Shown: positions 12,204-22,689 of the stretch, in pieces
How positions within the stretch are numbered: the first letter of the stretch is position 1
Layout of the letters: each line of letters starts with the position of its first letter
DNA from: Chrysophaeum taylorii
Taxonomy: Eukaryota; Sar; Pelagophyceae; Pelagomonadales; Pelagomonadaceae
Assembly (NCBI GenBank): GCA_029834535.1
Contig: JAQMWT010000544.1
Coordinates: 1-64,000 of the forward strand
Length of the DNA: 64,000 bases
Reading direction: 5' to 3'
Notes under the pieces: generated by a model
Databases searched by the model: none
Seen by the model: only the letters and a program-made list of their open reading frames with translations
What the model was told of the DNA's origin: nothing
Program-made: the position numbers and the translations under genes

Positions 12204-12657
12204 GTTTGCATCATTCTTTCTTCAACAAACCACCCCCAAGCCATAAGGTTCCCCGATACTTCGCGATTCGCCGGAAGATTCTTCGCCGGCCGGGCGGGAC
12301 TTTTCTTCTCTCTCGTTTTTTCCGGACGTGACGCTGGACGGAACCTCGCCACTCACTGACGGACGGATGGGACACGGCCACACCACGACGCCATCCTCCT
12401 TCGGATCGGTCGAAAACGCCAGTAACGGTGATATCGATATAGATAGTGTGGGGAGAAGCTCATTCATTCATGGGCTTATTCATTCATATCAACGCAACTC
12501 AAGCAGCATCATCATCATCATCTTAAGTGATGCCGACATGAAGGGGATATTATGGTAGGTAAACGGACTCCGAGGTGGTGTAAAATTTCGAGGCCCTGCG
12601 TGGTGAAGAGAAGAGAAGACAAGACAAGACAAGATGACCTCGTGAAAAAGACAAATC
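12204..12657. other. Intergenic between the CDPK genes
   Basis: AT-richer spacer with an imperfect ATCATCATCATC run near 12508 and a CAAGA repeat near 12620. It should hold the promoter of the downstream CDPK and the 3' end of the upstream one. No gene seen. Confidence 0.5.
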
Positions 12658-14076
12658 TCATTTGGCCTCGATGATGGATTTGAAGTCGTTGTAGGAAATT
12701 TTTTGGGCGTCGCCGGATTCTTTAATGAGGACGTCGGCGATCTTCTTCGAACCCGTAATATCTTCGAGATCTTTTAAGGAGATGTGGCCCTTGCTGTCGC
12801 GGTCGAAGTGCGCAAACGTGTCGCTGATGTGATGCTCCTGCGTGTACAAGGCGCGCTGGACGGTCGCGGCGACGAACTCTGAAAAGTCGATAATGCCGTC
12901 GCCGGAGATGTCGATGCCCTCGAGAAGGGCCTGGGTGGAGACCGTCGTACAGTGCGACGAAATGGTCGCGTCGAGCTCGGCGTGCGAGATTTTGCCGTCG
13001 CCGTCCTTGTCGAAAATGTTGAAAATGGGTTCGAAACGACGGAGCACGGAATCCTCGAGGCTCCGGCTGAGGACGTTGAGGGCGAGGCGCTTGAACTTGG
13101 AGGCGCGCACGAACTTGCGCATCCTCGAGGCCAGCGCGGCCATGACCTTTTGGTCGACGAAGATGCCGGCCTTGGACGCCGCGTCGACGCCGTGCGTCCG
13201 GAAAAAGGCGTGGTCCATCGCTTCCCTCGCCGTAGGCCTCTTTGCCTCGTCCTTGTGGAGGAGGAGTCGCACGAGCTCTTTGGCTTCGATCGAGACGTCG
13301 TCCCATTCGGGCGAGGGAAACGGAAATTTTCCCGCGGAGATCCTGCGGTACAGCTCGCAGTCCGTGTCGCCGTAAAACGGCGGGTAGCCGCAGAAGAGGA
13401 TGTAGGCGACGACGCCGATCGACCAGATGTCGCACTTCAACGTGTATCCCCGGCTGATGACTTCGGGGGCGACGTAGTAGGGCGTCCCCACGAAGCTCTC
13501 CATCTGGTCATCTTCGCAGAGCTTTGACAATCCGAAGTCGATCACCTTGAGCGTCGACGAGTCCGAGTTGTCCTTGAAGAGAAAGTTTTCGGGCTTGAGG
13601 TCGCGGTGCGCGATGGGGGGGTCGAGGGAATGGCAGTAGTCGACCGCGTCCAGAATCTGCCGCAGCACTACTGCGGCAGATTGCTCGCTAAAGGTCTCTG
13701 GCGACTTCTTGATGATCCGGTCGAACAGCTCGCCTCCCGTGCATAGCTCGGTCACGATGTGGAGGTGATCCTTTTCGTCGAACACGTCGACGACTCTGAT
13801 GATGTTCGGGTGCTTGACTTTCGTCATGATTTCCACCTCGGCCTTGAGCAGCTCGGGCCGCGCGACGCGTCGTTTTACAATTGTTTTCACGGCGAATCGT
13901 TTGTTTGTGTCGCCCCTGAGCCGGCAAGCGCGCACCGTGCCGTAGTGACCCTCGCCGAGCAGTTGGTCTTCCACCTCGTACTTACGACTCAGTTGCGACC
14001 TCCGCGACGACGCCGCCGACGACGACAACGGCACTTCTCCGCGCCGACGCGTCCCCGTCGCCGGTTTGTTTCCCAT
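12658..14076 (-). CDS. Calcium-dependent protein kinase (CDPK), paralog 2
   Basis: 472 residues, colinear with the CDPK at 10572-11993 and clearly a tandem duplicate. N-terminus MGNKPATGTRRRGE keeps Gly2 for myristoylation but has no nearby cysteine; a basic patch may replace palmitoylation. Kinase motifs: GEGHYG loop, AVKTI lysine, HRDLKPEN, DFG, GTPYYVAPE. EF-hands: DKDGDGKISHAE is canonical; DISGDGIIDFSE has Ser at position 3; DRDSKGHISLKD is partly degenerate; the last is degenerate. The different N-termini suggest different membrane targeting of two otherwise similar kinases. The start is supported by the myristoylation consensus and by matching length to paralog 1. Confidence 0.95.
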   Translation of the reverse strand: MGNKPATGTRRRGEVPLSSSAASSRRSQLSRKYEVEDQLLGEGHYGTVRACRLRGDTNKRFAVKTIVKRRVARPELLKAEVEIMTKVKHPNIIRVVDVFDEKDHLHIVTELCTGGELFDRIIKKSPETFSEQSAAVVLRQILDAVDYCHSLDPPIAHRDLKPENFLFKDNSDSSTLKVIDFGLSKLCEDDQMESFVGTPYYVAPEVISRGYTLKCDIWSIGVVAYILFCGYPPFYGDTDCELYRRISAGKFPFPSPEWDDVSIEAKELVRLLLHKDEAKRPTAREAMDHAFFRTHGVDAASKAGIFVDQKVMAALASRMRKFVRASKFKRLALNVLSRSLEDSVLRRFEPIFNIFDKDGDGKISHAELDATISSHCTTVSTQALLEGIDISGDGIIDFSEFVAATVQRALYTQEHHISDTFAHFDRDSKGHISLKDLEDITGSKKIADVLIKESGDAQKISYNDFKSIIEAK

Positions 14077-14945
14077 GCTTCTCCTTCGTCGTCACCACCA
14101 CACACGGTGGGAGTCGTTTTTTAATTTTCTTTATTATTAGCCACGCTGGTTTTGCCACCGCAACGTCATAATAAATTCCAATCTTCTTCTTCAGTCCCCG
14201 ACGTCGACACGCTATTATTATTATTATTATTATATAACCCTCCCCCGAGCTCTTCTTCTTATTTATTTCCCCGAGCCCTTTTCGCGGCGGCGGCATCACA
14301 CACACACTACTACTAGTACTACTCTACGTCGTCGAACTCGTCTGATTTCGTCGCCGCCCCTTCGCATTACTACCACCACCACCACCACCACCACCAAAGG
14401 AGGGGATTCTTCCTCCAACTTTAGGGGAGAAGCGTCGCCCCCCCAAGCGCGGTGCGCCACAGAGACAGGAGGCCACCACATGCCCGAAACTGGGACTCCC
14501 GTACTTTCCTTGCCGGAAAAAAAACCAGTGTAGGAGACGACTATCCGCGACCTACCCCTGCCAGTGCCGTTGCCGGAGGCAAGAAGATGCGTAGGCGAGA
14601 CCGAAGGAGGTTGGGTGCCAGCCAACAAGGCCCAAGGGAGGGAGGGAGGGAGGGCCCCACGGGGGATGGATGCACTGGCGGCTGGTCACTTGTGCGACCC
14701 ACAACAACCCTCCGCATCGTCGATCGACCTCCGCATCGTCGTCGAAACCACAAAGCGCCGCAGCAGCAGCGCATGGAGAGGGCGCGCCGTCGTTCTTGCG
14801 GCGTGAAAAGAGCCAGCCAGTCTTTTTTTGTTGTTGTTTTTTATTAATCCGTCCGTCCGTTGCAGAAAAATATTTATTTTGTTCTCTCTACCTATATAGG
14901 CAGGCAGGCAGGCGCGCCGAGGGGGGAAATAAAAAAAAAAGGGTG
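14077..14945. promoter_or_regulatory. Divergent spacer between CDPK 2 and myosin
   Basis: About 870 bp between two divergently transcribed genes, so it should contain both promoters. Visible features: an AT-rich TTATTATTATTATTATATAA block near 14214-14236, a CCA run at 14371-14394, and GGGAGGGAGGGAGGGAGGG at 14636-14656, which could form a G-quadruplex. An open frame runs through part of it into the myosin gene but is low complexity and is probably leader sequence. No specific promoter element can be assigned. Confidence 0.4.
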
Positions 14946-17900
14946 ATGGCGCCGCGATTGTCGCGCATGCTGGATATCGCCCGGCCCGGCGTGGACGACA
15001 TGACGTTGCTGACCAAGCCCGACAAGGGCGGGATTAAGGATAACTTGAAGGAGCGGCTGCGGGAGTCGGTGATTTACACGTACATTGGGCAGGTGCTGGT
15101 GGCGATGAATCCGTTCACGTGGCTGGAGCTGTATGGGGAAGCCGAGGCGAAGAGGTACGTCCGCAAGTCGCGGCTGGACGTGCCGCCGCACATATTTGCG
15201 ATCGCCGAGGCGGCGTTCCGGCAGATGTCGGAAGAGGAAGAGTCGCAGTGCGTGATCATCAGCGGCGAATCGGGCGCGGGAAAGACGGAGGCGTCAAAGC
15301 AGATCCAGAACTATCTCGCGCGGTGTTCGAGCGGCAAGTCCGCCGAAGTCGAGCGCGTGAAACGCGTGTTTTTGGAGTCGAATCCGCTGCTCGAGGCGTT
15401 CGGGAACGCGAAGACGCTCCGGAACAATAACTCGAGCCGGTTTGGCAAGTACTTCGAGCTGTTGTTCGACCGGTTCGGGACGCCGCGCGGCGGGGTGGTG
15501 ACGAATTACCTGCTCGAAAAGTCCCGGACCGTGAGGCCGGGGCCCGGGGAGCGCAATTTCCACATTTTCTATCAGCTCGTCGCGTCGAGGGGCGAGGCTC
15601 CCGAACTGGTGGACGTGTTGAAATCGTGTTCCGAGGTCGACGGCGTCGACGACGCGAAGGAATTCGAGGAGACGCGGCGCGCGATGCGCGACGTGCAGGT
15701 GGATGCGAAATTGCCTCTAAACGTGGTGTCGGCGTGCTTGGAGCTGTCGAAGCTCGAGTTCGTGCCGCGGCGAGTTGGCGACGCCGAGGGTTCGGAGATG
15801 CGAGACCGTCGACCTTTAGACGCCGTTTGCGGCAGGTTGCTGCCGGGCGTCGACGGAGAAAAACTCGCGGCGGCCCTCGCGTCGCGGCGATTGGAGACCC
15901 AGGCGCCCGGGGGTAAAATCGAACGATACGAAGTCCCGTTGAACCCGACGCAAGCGAGGGCGGCGCGCGACGCTCTGATCAAGAGCTTGTACTCGAAGCT
16001 GTTCGACCAGATCGTGGGTCAAGTGAACGCGGCGCTCGAGGCCGCGCCCGTCGACGACTACGAGGACGAGCTTCTGTCGATTGGAGTGCTTGATATTTAC
16101 GGGTTCGAGATCTTCGAGAAGAACGGGTTCGAGCAGCTGTCGATCAACTTCGTGAACGAGAAACTGCAGCAGATTTTCATCGCCTTGACGCTCAAGGCCG
16201 AGCAGGAGGAGTACGTCGAAGAGGGGATCGCGTGGAAGCAGGTTGATTATTTCAACAACAAGATCGTGTGCGAGCTGATCGAGGCGAAGAAACCGCCCGG
16301 CATTCTGCATATCCTAGACGACACGTGCCGGCAGATGCATTCGCGGCCCGGCGAGCAGATCGACGCCAAGTTTCTCGACACGGTCGGGTCGTGCCACGCG
16401 TCGCACCGCCACTTTGCTAAAACCAAACTCGGCTTCGTGTGCAAGCACTACGCGGGGGACGTCGAGTACGCGGGGACTGGGTTCGCCGACGCGAACCGCG
16501 ATGATCTCCGCGCGGATTTGACCGAGGCCGTCGCGGACTGCGGCCTCGGCGGTTATCATCATCTTGGAGGAGGAGGAGCGACGTCGTCCGATAGGTCGAA
16601 AAATCCCACCGCGGGGCGCAAGATCAGGGACCAGTGCTCTGCCCTGGTCGCGGCGCTCATGATGTGCGAGCCGCACTACGTACGTTGCGTGAAATCTAAC
16701 GATCAAAAGGCCCCGTTAACGTGCGACGACGCGCGCGTCGCGCACCAGGTCAAGTACCTCGGGCTGCCCGAGAACGTGAGGGTGCGACGCGCGGGTTTCG
16801 CGTATCGGACCGAGTACCACCGGTTTCTGGAGCGGTTCAAGGTCCTGAGTCCGAGCACGTACCCGAAGGAATGGACGGGCACGGACGAGGCGGGGGCGCG
16901 CGAGATCGTGAAGGCCGTCCCCGCGCTGAAGGGCGCGCAATTCGGCAAGTCGAAACTCTTCGTGAAGGACCCGGAAGTCTACTTCCAACTCGAGAAACTC
17001 AGGGAGAAAAAGTTCGGGGTGTACGCATCGAAGATCGCCAGAGCCTACCGCGCTTCGAGGGCGGTGAGGGAGTTGGTTTCCAATTCCAGAGAAGTCGCGA
17101 AGCGTTTCCATAGTTTCGGAAAGCGCCGGCGCGCCTCTTCGGTCGACCGGACGTATTCCGGCGACTACCTCCGCGACGCCCGCGCGCGGTCGGACTTGCG
17201 GGAGATCATGAACTATCACAACGATTCCGGAAACTTGATTTTCGTCGACGACCGGGTTCGCCAGTTGGTGAAGGGAGACAACAACAAGAAGGGCGTCTTT
17301 CGGTTCGAGAATTCGAGATTAATAGCCGTGACCTCGAACGCGTTGTATGTGATGTCGCGCGGCGGCGGCGGCGGCGCGAAGAACGACGACGACAAGAGGG
17401 TCTGGCACCTGAAGCGGCGCCTGGAAAAGACCGCGATCCGGAGGTTGACGGTGTCGAGGCACGCCGACGACGTCGTGGTCTTGGGCGTGGACGGCGACCG
17501 CGACGTGCCGCGAGCCAGCAAGGACGCGCTCGTCAAAGCCGGCAAGTGGCAGAAGAATTCGGAGGTCAAGCAGTGCCCTCTGACGGGCAAGCAGTTCGGC
17601 CTGACGGGGGTGCGGCGCCACCACTGCCGCGCCTCCGGCATGATCTACGCGGCCGAGGCCTGCGAGACGCGCCAAGCCTTTCCCGACGACGGCTGGCACG
17701 ACCTCGAGCGAGTCCGCGACGACCTCGTCGGCCTCCACCCCTCCCTTCCCGTCGAAGACATCGCGCTTTCGCTCGAACGCCGCTCGGAACTCGTCGGGGC
17801 GCTCCTCTCCTCGGCGACCCTCGACGCGGCGGATTCGGTTAAACTCGACCTCTCCAAGTCCGCGCAGTCGGTCTCGCCACCTTCGGTCGAGTTTGCCGGA

Positions 17901-18761
17901 AACGTCTCCGGTCGGACCTCGGAGGCCGACGCGCCGACGATATCATCTTCGGCGGCGGCGGCGCGCCTCGACGCGCCCCCGGGCGTCGACGACCGCGCCG
18001 CCGCCGCGCGCCGCGACCGCGCCGACGACCGCCGCCGCCGCCGCGAGCGCCAGCGTCGCGAGGACCGCGAGGCCCGCAGGGTCCGCGACGCCGCGCGCGA
18101 CGAGGCGCGCCGCGAAGAGCACCGCCGCCGCATCGTCGAGAAGAAGGCCCGCAAGGCGGCCGAACGCGAGGAGCGGGCGCGGGCCGCGGGGGCAGTCCTC
18201 CCGCAACCCCGTCGAGTTTCGGCCGGCGCGCGCCAGCCCCAAAACCAACTCGTCCGCGAACAACAACAACCGGTCCGCCAGCAACAACCGGTCCGCCAGC
18301 AAGAACCGGTCCGCCAGCAAGAACCACCACCCACGATGCCTAAGCCGCCCCCGCCCCTCCCGCGCGCCGTGCCTGTTCCCCCCCAGCTCGCAGCCGCCCC
18401 CGACTACTACTGGCAGCACCTCGCGACTGGCGAACAGCGAGGACCCTCGACCCTCGCCGACCTAAAAAAAGCCTACGAACGGGGCGAGACAAACGACACC
18501 TGCCTCGTCTACGCCGCCGGCGCCGTCGACGAGTGGAAGACCATCGGCCAGGTCCCCGTCCTCGCGACCTACCTCGCCGCCAAGCCGGCCGCGCCCAAGC
18601 CGGCCGCGCCCAAACCGGCTGCGCCCAAGCCGGCTGCGCCCAAGCCACCACCCCCGCGCCACCCGCCACCCCGTACCACCAACGCCGCGCCACCCCCTGG
18701 CGCCGGCGTCTCCAACGAACTCGCCGCCAAGCTTGCCAAACGCCGCGCCTCGGCCGGCTGA
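14946..18761 (+). CDS. Class-I-like myosin with FYVE-like finger, GYF-like domain and repeat tail
   Basis: Actin motor, 1271 residues from the ATG at 14946, the first good start before the motor. Motor: P-loop GESGAGKTEASK about 107-118, switch I NNNSSRFGK about 160, switch II LDIYGFEIFEKNGFEQ about 381, and an actin-binding stretch ending HYVRCVKSND. One IQ-like neck (KIARAYRASRAVREL). A TH1-type lipid-binding tail follows, about 735-860 (MNYHNDSGNLIFVDDR ... ENSRLIAVTSNALYVMS), as in class I myosins. Then a cysteine/histidine-rich piece with CPLTGKQF...RRHHCRASG that resembles a FYVE-type zinc finger (about 875-912), an Arg/Glu-rich helix (about 1010-1085), a QQPVRQ repeat, a proline-rich stretch, a GYF_2-like module starting YYWQHLATGEQRGPSTL (about 1157), PAAPK repeats and a basic C-terminus. 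Motor and TH1 are sure; the finger and GYF calls are inference from short motifs. Confidence 0.9.
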   Translation: MAPRLSRMLDIARPGVDDMTLLTKPDKGGIKDNLKERLRESVIYTYIGQVLVAMNPFTWLELYGEAEAKRYVRKSRLDVPPHIFAIAEAAFRQMSEEEESQCVIISGESGAGKTEASKQIQNYLARCSSGKSAEVERVKRVFLESNPLLEAFGNAKTLRNNNSSRFGKYFELLFDRFGTPRGGVVTNYLLEKSRTVRPGPGERNFHIFYQLVASRGEAPELVDVLKSCSEVDGVDDAKEFEETRRAMRDVQVDAKLPLNVVSACLELSKLEFVPRRVGDAEGSEMRDRRPLDAVCGRLLPGVDGEKLAAALASRRLETQAPGGKIERYEVPLNPTQARAARDALIKSLYSKLFDQIVGQVNAALEAAPVDDYEDELLSIGVLDIYGFEIFEKNGFEQLSINFVNEKLQQIFIALTLKAEQEEYVEEGIAWKQVDYFNNKIVCELIEAKKPPGILHILDDTCRQMHSRPGEQIDAKFLDTVGSCHASHRHFAKTKLGFVCKHYAGDVEYAGTGFADANRDDLRADLTEAVADCGLGGYHHLGGGGATSSDRSKNPTAGRKIRDQCSALVAALMMCEPHYVRCVKSNDQKAPLTCDDARVAHQVKYLGLPENVRVRRAGFAYRTEYHRFLERFKVLSPSTYPKEWTGTDEAGAREIVKAVPALKGAQFGKSKLFVKDPEVYFQLEKLREKKFGVYASKIARAYRASRAVRELVSNSREVAKRFHSFGKRRRASSVDRTYSGDYLRDARARSDLREIMNYHNDSGNLIFVDDRVRQLVKGDNNKKGVFRFENSRLIAVTSNALYVMSRGGGGGAKNDDDKRVWHLKRRLEKTAIRRLTVSRHADDVVVLGVDGDRDVPRASKDALVKAGKWQKNSEVKQCPLTGKQFGLTGVRRHHCRASGMIYAAEACETRQAFPDDGWHDLERVRDDLVGLHPSLPVEDIALSLERRSELVGALLSSATLDAADSVKLDLSKSAQSVSPPSVEFAGNVSGRTSEADAPTISSSAAAARLDAPPGVDDRAAAARRDRADDRRRRRERQRREDREARRVRDAARDEARREEHRRRIVEKKARKAAEREERARAAGAVLPQPRRVSAGARQPQNQLVREQQQPVRQQQPVRQQEPVRQQEPPPTMPKPPPPLPRAVPVPPQLAAAPDYYWQHLATGEQRGPSTLADLKKAYERGETNDTCLVYAAGAVDEWKTIGQVPVLATYLAAKPAAPKPAAPKPAAPKPAAPKPPPPRHPPPRTTNAAPPPGAGVSNELAAKLAKRRASAG

Positions 18762-18827
18762 TCTCCCTTACTCTTTAACCTCTACCTACTACACCACCAA
18801 GAAAGAGAGATAAGAAGGTGAGTGGGA

Positions 18828-20162
18828 TCACCGACCAAAGCCCGCTGTCTGAGCGCGATTTTTGCAGTGCGTGCCTTCCTTGGCAATTTGCTCGGAGCAC
18901 ATGGGAAGGCGGTAGCGGGTGCCGGGAGCACTACCGCCGAACCCGCGGGCGACCTCCTCGCCGAACCCCCTTCTCCGGTCGAAAAAGCCGTATCCTCGGT
19001 CGACGGCTTCCTCGACGCACCACTTCTCAGTGGTCTGGACGACTACCTCGCCGCCCTCGCCCAACACGCCGAGGACTTCGACGACCGTCGCCATGGACCA
19101 CGTCGGATGCCGGTCATTAAGCTTCTCTGCGACCTCGCATCGCTGACCGACTTTGAACCGGCGCCAATTGCTGGTCTTGCTGTAAACTTTCCGAATGCGA
19201 GCCTTGTTGTACTTGGAGATCCATTCGTCCCGCTTGGAGGACCACCCCTTGAAGTGAACGCGGATTTTCGAAGAATTAACCTCAGTCACGACCTGAGGTC
19301 ACAAAACACGCTCTAACTCTTCAGGGAAAGCTCGCGCGCGTATTGCAAAACCCCGGGCTTTCTTAATGACACATGTTGACACATCCCAGACTCTGATCGT
19401 TACTGAATCGTACCACTCGTTTCTCGAGTCAAGCGCGTCGATCAAGTCGCCCACTTTGAGAGTATCGCGCCAGCTGACTTGGGTGGCGCAATCCACAGAG
19501 AATTTCTCGAAACTCCTCGCAATCTCATCATCCAAAAGTTTTTTGCGAAGATCATCGAGTTCGAAGCAAAGATCCTCAACTTTCTGAGCAAGGCGGCGGG
19601 ACTTGGCGAGCAGCTTGCCGGGCGGCGTCGTCAAGACCTCTTTGCACCGCCAGGCTGCTTGAATTGTTGTGGCTGCCCGACGACAATCAAGTAAGGCGAA
19701 TCTCGCGTTTCGCCCGCGGCCAAATTTCTGAAGCACGCACACGCAATTCAAGCGGTGTTTGCACACACGTCGAGCCATCTCGCGCCGAAAGAGTGTCTCG
19801 ACGATGAGTGCGGCACGACTCGCGCGCGCGAACGCGCGGCGCCGGCACCTCATCCGCTCGCACGCCTCGACGACGCGCGCGGACGCGACGGCGCGAGCGC
19901 GATACCGAAACGCCAAAAGCATCCTCGCCGCGGCCTGGAGCCCTACGATCTCGGCGACCGCGCGCTCCACCCACCGACGAACCAAATACCCGCGCACGAG
20001 CGGCTGAACGAGACGCGCCAGCGGGTCACGCATCAGAACACGTACTCCAACCATTTGCGAGCGCAGGAGCTCGTTCTGCGCCCGCAGCGCTTGGATCTGC
20101 TGCTGGTGCTCTTTGTGTGTGCTGCCCAACGAATCGAAATCGCTAATCTCTTCGTCGGCCAT
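18828..20162 (-). CDS. IQ-motif, coiled-coil protein with Tudor-knot-like C-terminus (probably two exons)
   Basis: Start at 20162 gives MADEEISDFDSLG; the frame runs to 19299. It shows a coiled coil (about 15-40), a long Arg/Ala-rich helical part with several IQ-like motifs that probably bind calmodulin (LVRGYLVRRW; ATTIQAAWRCK), then GKLLAKSRRLAQ and another coiled coil. It ends in a Tudor/agenet-like start, LKVGDLIDALDSRNEWYDS. A second frame, 19289-18828, continues it: VNSSKIRVHFKGWSSKRDEWI is a classic Tudor-knot half, followed by a further such repeat (FKVGQRCEVAEKL). A short intron between about 19385 and 19290 with a CCTCAG acceptor would join them. Donor uncertain. A frameshift is the alternative. 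The family link to the gene at 21927-22388 is clear. Confidence 0.65.
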
Positions 20163-21926
20163 ATGGTGAACAACAAATGATTTGTGTCTAGAGTTGCGCG
20201 AAATCCTAGATGCTTCAAGTACTACGAAGTGTGGTCGGTCATTCACTACTTGTGAACTCCCGCAGTATGTATGCAAATGTTTCGTGTCGAACACGACGAC
20301 GACACCGGAAAAACTCTGCGCGAATTATATATTCAACAACAACCGTTTTAGACCTTGGCTGCTAAGATGGCGGATGTTTGCACACACGCAGGATGTTGGC
20401 CGGGCAGGATAACCAAGAGATGGTGCGAGTCTGGCCTCGGCATTCGCTAATAATTGAGCAGCTCTAAGCGCGACTTTCGTCGTCGGTCTCCAAATAATGG
20501 GCGAGAGTATAGGTGAGAGGCCAGCAGACTATATAACCTGGAGGGCGGCAGTACTGGGTGGTGGCTTATGAGGAAGGAGTCCGCGGAGATCTGACGGCTC
20601 CCAAACACGCTGGCTCGTTCAATATATATCACGAGCGTGCCCCGTGTCCGAACGCTCGACGCCAAACTGGAAACTTAAATCAGCGCGGCATGCGTTTTTC
20701 GCCACAATTAAAAAAAAAAAAATCTGGGCTTGATTCGCGTAGTCCAGCTGTTGCTAATAGGGCTGCCCTAAGCCGCTTGGAAATGTTCCGAGTACTATAG
20801 CAAAGCCGCGGGGTCCGCGCGCGCTAATTTAGAAAAAAATAGCGAGAAGGCGACAGCGTTTTTCGGCCAATACTACCCACGCGCGACCCACACTGTCCAA
20901 CGTCGAAGAAGAAGAAGAAGCCCGTGTTTTCCCACCCACGAAAAGATCACTGCCCCTCGTGATCGTGTCGAGCAGTGGCTGTCAAGTGTTCCGTTTTCGT
21001 CAGTGCTTTGGAATCCTCGCGCGATACGCAGTTTTTACGCCCGCCGCGCGGTTTCTGTCCAAGTCAGCTTCTTCTTGCTCTCGCGCGAGAACCGGGCTCC
21101 GGAGCCAGGCAGAGCGCTTTCTTCGGCGAAAACATCGGGACTCAGGCGATTCAAGGCGGACAAGGAGATGCCAGGAACAGCAAATACTGGACCGTTCTCC
21201 CGTAGGAGGGACTTGTCACACTTTCGCGATAACGTGGAGTAACTCGCGTCGTCACACGTGCCGCCCGCGGCTTGTATTGTTGTGTGCTTTTAATTGCCGG
21301 CCTTTCATCGGCAGCACGGTGTTGTTGTAGCAAATCCAAGGGTTTGTTGGGTGTCGAAGGACTTTCATGGATGCGCGCATCCTGCTACCAATATTATATG
21401 CAGAAATTTACGCTCCCGAGCACTTTTTCGAGGTCAGCCGATCCCCAAGCATGAGTCCGACATCGGCCCGAGCCAGCTTGTCGCTTGCCAAAACGGCACT
21501 AGAAAACCAACGATACCACTGCTCATTGAACCGCGGGTAATAACTTGTCGTCATCTTCTTGCAGGGTCGGCAGTATCCCCCAATCCCTGGCGATCGAATT
21601 GAGATGCGCTTAAAGTTGGGTGATGATGCAACATCCGTCCGCAACAACGGCGATTATTCTTCATGCAGACGACCAAGTTGCTTTCGTCCGAAGTTGAGCC
21701 CTCGTCCCAAAAATGCCTCGCGTGGACACCCGAAGTGGCAAACGCCATCACATCGCTGGCAGTCTAATCTGCCGGTCATTGCGTCAAAGTCCTGGGTCAA
21801 CCAGCGCTTCGATTTGCGCGTCGGAAGATCCCCCATCATGCTCCACGTTCGGGTAAACTATATCGAGTTTGACGAGTAAATAACGCATTGTCGCGCATAC
21901 CCCCCAGAAACAAACACACAAAGATA
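20163..21926. other. Intergenic, nothing recognised
   Basis: About 1.76 kb without a supportable gene. Minus-strand shreds near 21408-21839 look faintly coding (for example KRWLTQDFDAMTGRLDCQRC) but lie in different frames and match nothing I know. A GAAGAAGAAGAAG run lies near 20907 and poly-A at 20709. Possibly a decayed gene. Confidence 0.4.
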
Positions 21927-22388
21927 TTATTTAACTTTCCCACACCAGCACCTCGTCCGCATCACTTCGAGAGTGGCGCTGAGGTCGGCGTTGATTGCGG
22001 CGAGGATGGCAAAGGCGAACGCAAAGGCAAGGCAAATGAAAATGACGACACCCATAGCCATGTCGGATATGTAGAGGCCGCGCGGCCGAGTGTCGTCGAC
22101 CTCCTTCAAAGCGCGAGCGTGCCTGAGCCGCAGTTCGTCGATCTGGATAAGGGCTCTTTGGTCGGCCTCTTCCAGCGCCTGCGCGAGTCGCTGCCGCATT
22201 TCATCGCGGTCGCGCCCGATTCGCCGTCGCAGCTCTTGAACTTGCGCCTGAGCTTGCGCGAGACTGCGGGACTTTGCGAGGAGCCGACCGACCGGCGCGG
22301 AGGCCTGCTTGTGACGCCGCCAGCTCGCCTGGATGCTTGTCGCGGCCCGACGCGGGGGCAGCACCAAAATCAACTCCTCGTCCGCCAT
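21927..22388 (-). CDS. Short IQ-motif, coiled-coil, tail-anchored membrane protein
   Basis: From MADEELILVL at 22388 (an upstream ATG at 22427 adds 13 residues) the protein is 153 residues. It has one IQ motif (TSIQASWRRHKQ, about 17-28), then GRLLAKSRSLAQ, a heptad-rich coiled coil (about 42-100), a membrane segment (MGVVIFICLAFAFAFAILAAI, about 110-132) and a short Cys/Arg tail. The start MADEE, the IQ motif and the GxLLAKSRxLAQ block match the upstream neighbour at 18828-20162, so the two are paralogs. One ends in Tudor-like modules, the other in a membrane anchor. Likely calmodulin-binding at an internal membrane; function unknown. Confidence 0.7.
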   Translation of the reverse strand: MADEELILVLPPRRAATSIQASWRRHKQASAPVGRLLAKSRSLAQAQAQVQELRRRIGRDRDEMRQRLAQALEEADQRALIQIDELRLRHARALKEVDDTRPRGLYISDMAMGVVIFICLAFAFAFAILAAINADLSATLEVMRTRCWCGKVK

Positions 22389-22689
22389 AGTTCCGACCTT
22401 CAAGCTCAACTCTAAACCCTTGTCCACAACCTGTGCCTTGCTAAAATTATTACCCTTATTATTATTCGGTGCGTAATCTGGTGGGGTGGTGCCTGCCTCC
22501 CCCTACGCACCGGGTTTTCAGCAGAAGCCGTCCCCCTGGCTTCGATCGCGGCGCCTAGACTTCATGATGACCTCGGACGGTCTATATATAATAAAAAATG
22601 TAAGAAGCGACGCAAACAACAACAACAACAACAAGACCCCAGAGAGAGATTAGATTAGATTAGAATTTAGACCGCGCGCACCTTCTGCG

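Noticed and set aside
12722-13527. Long frames overlapping CDPK 2 on both strands
   Set aside because: Shadow frames of a strongly conserved kinase; no independent motif.
17645-18693. Antisense Arg/Gly-rich frames in the myosin tail region
   Set aside because: Reverse complement of GC-rich repeat coding; no domain.
22617-22660. CAACAACAA and GATTAGATTAGA runs as possible telomeric repeats
   Set aside because: Too short and interspersed; no telomere-type TTAGGG array.
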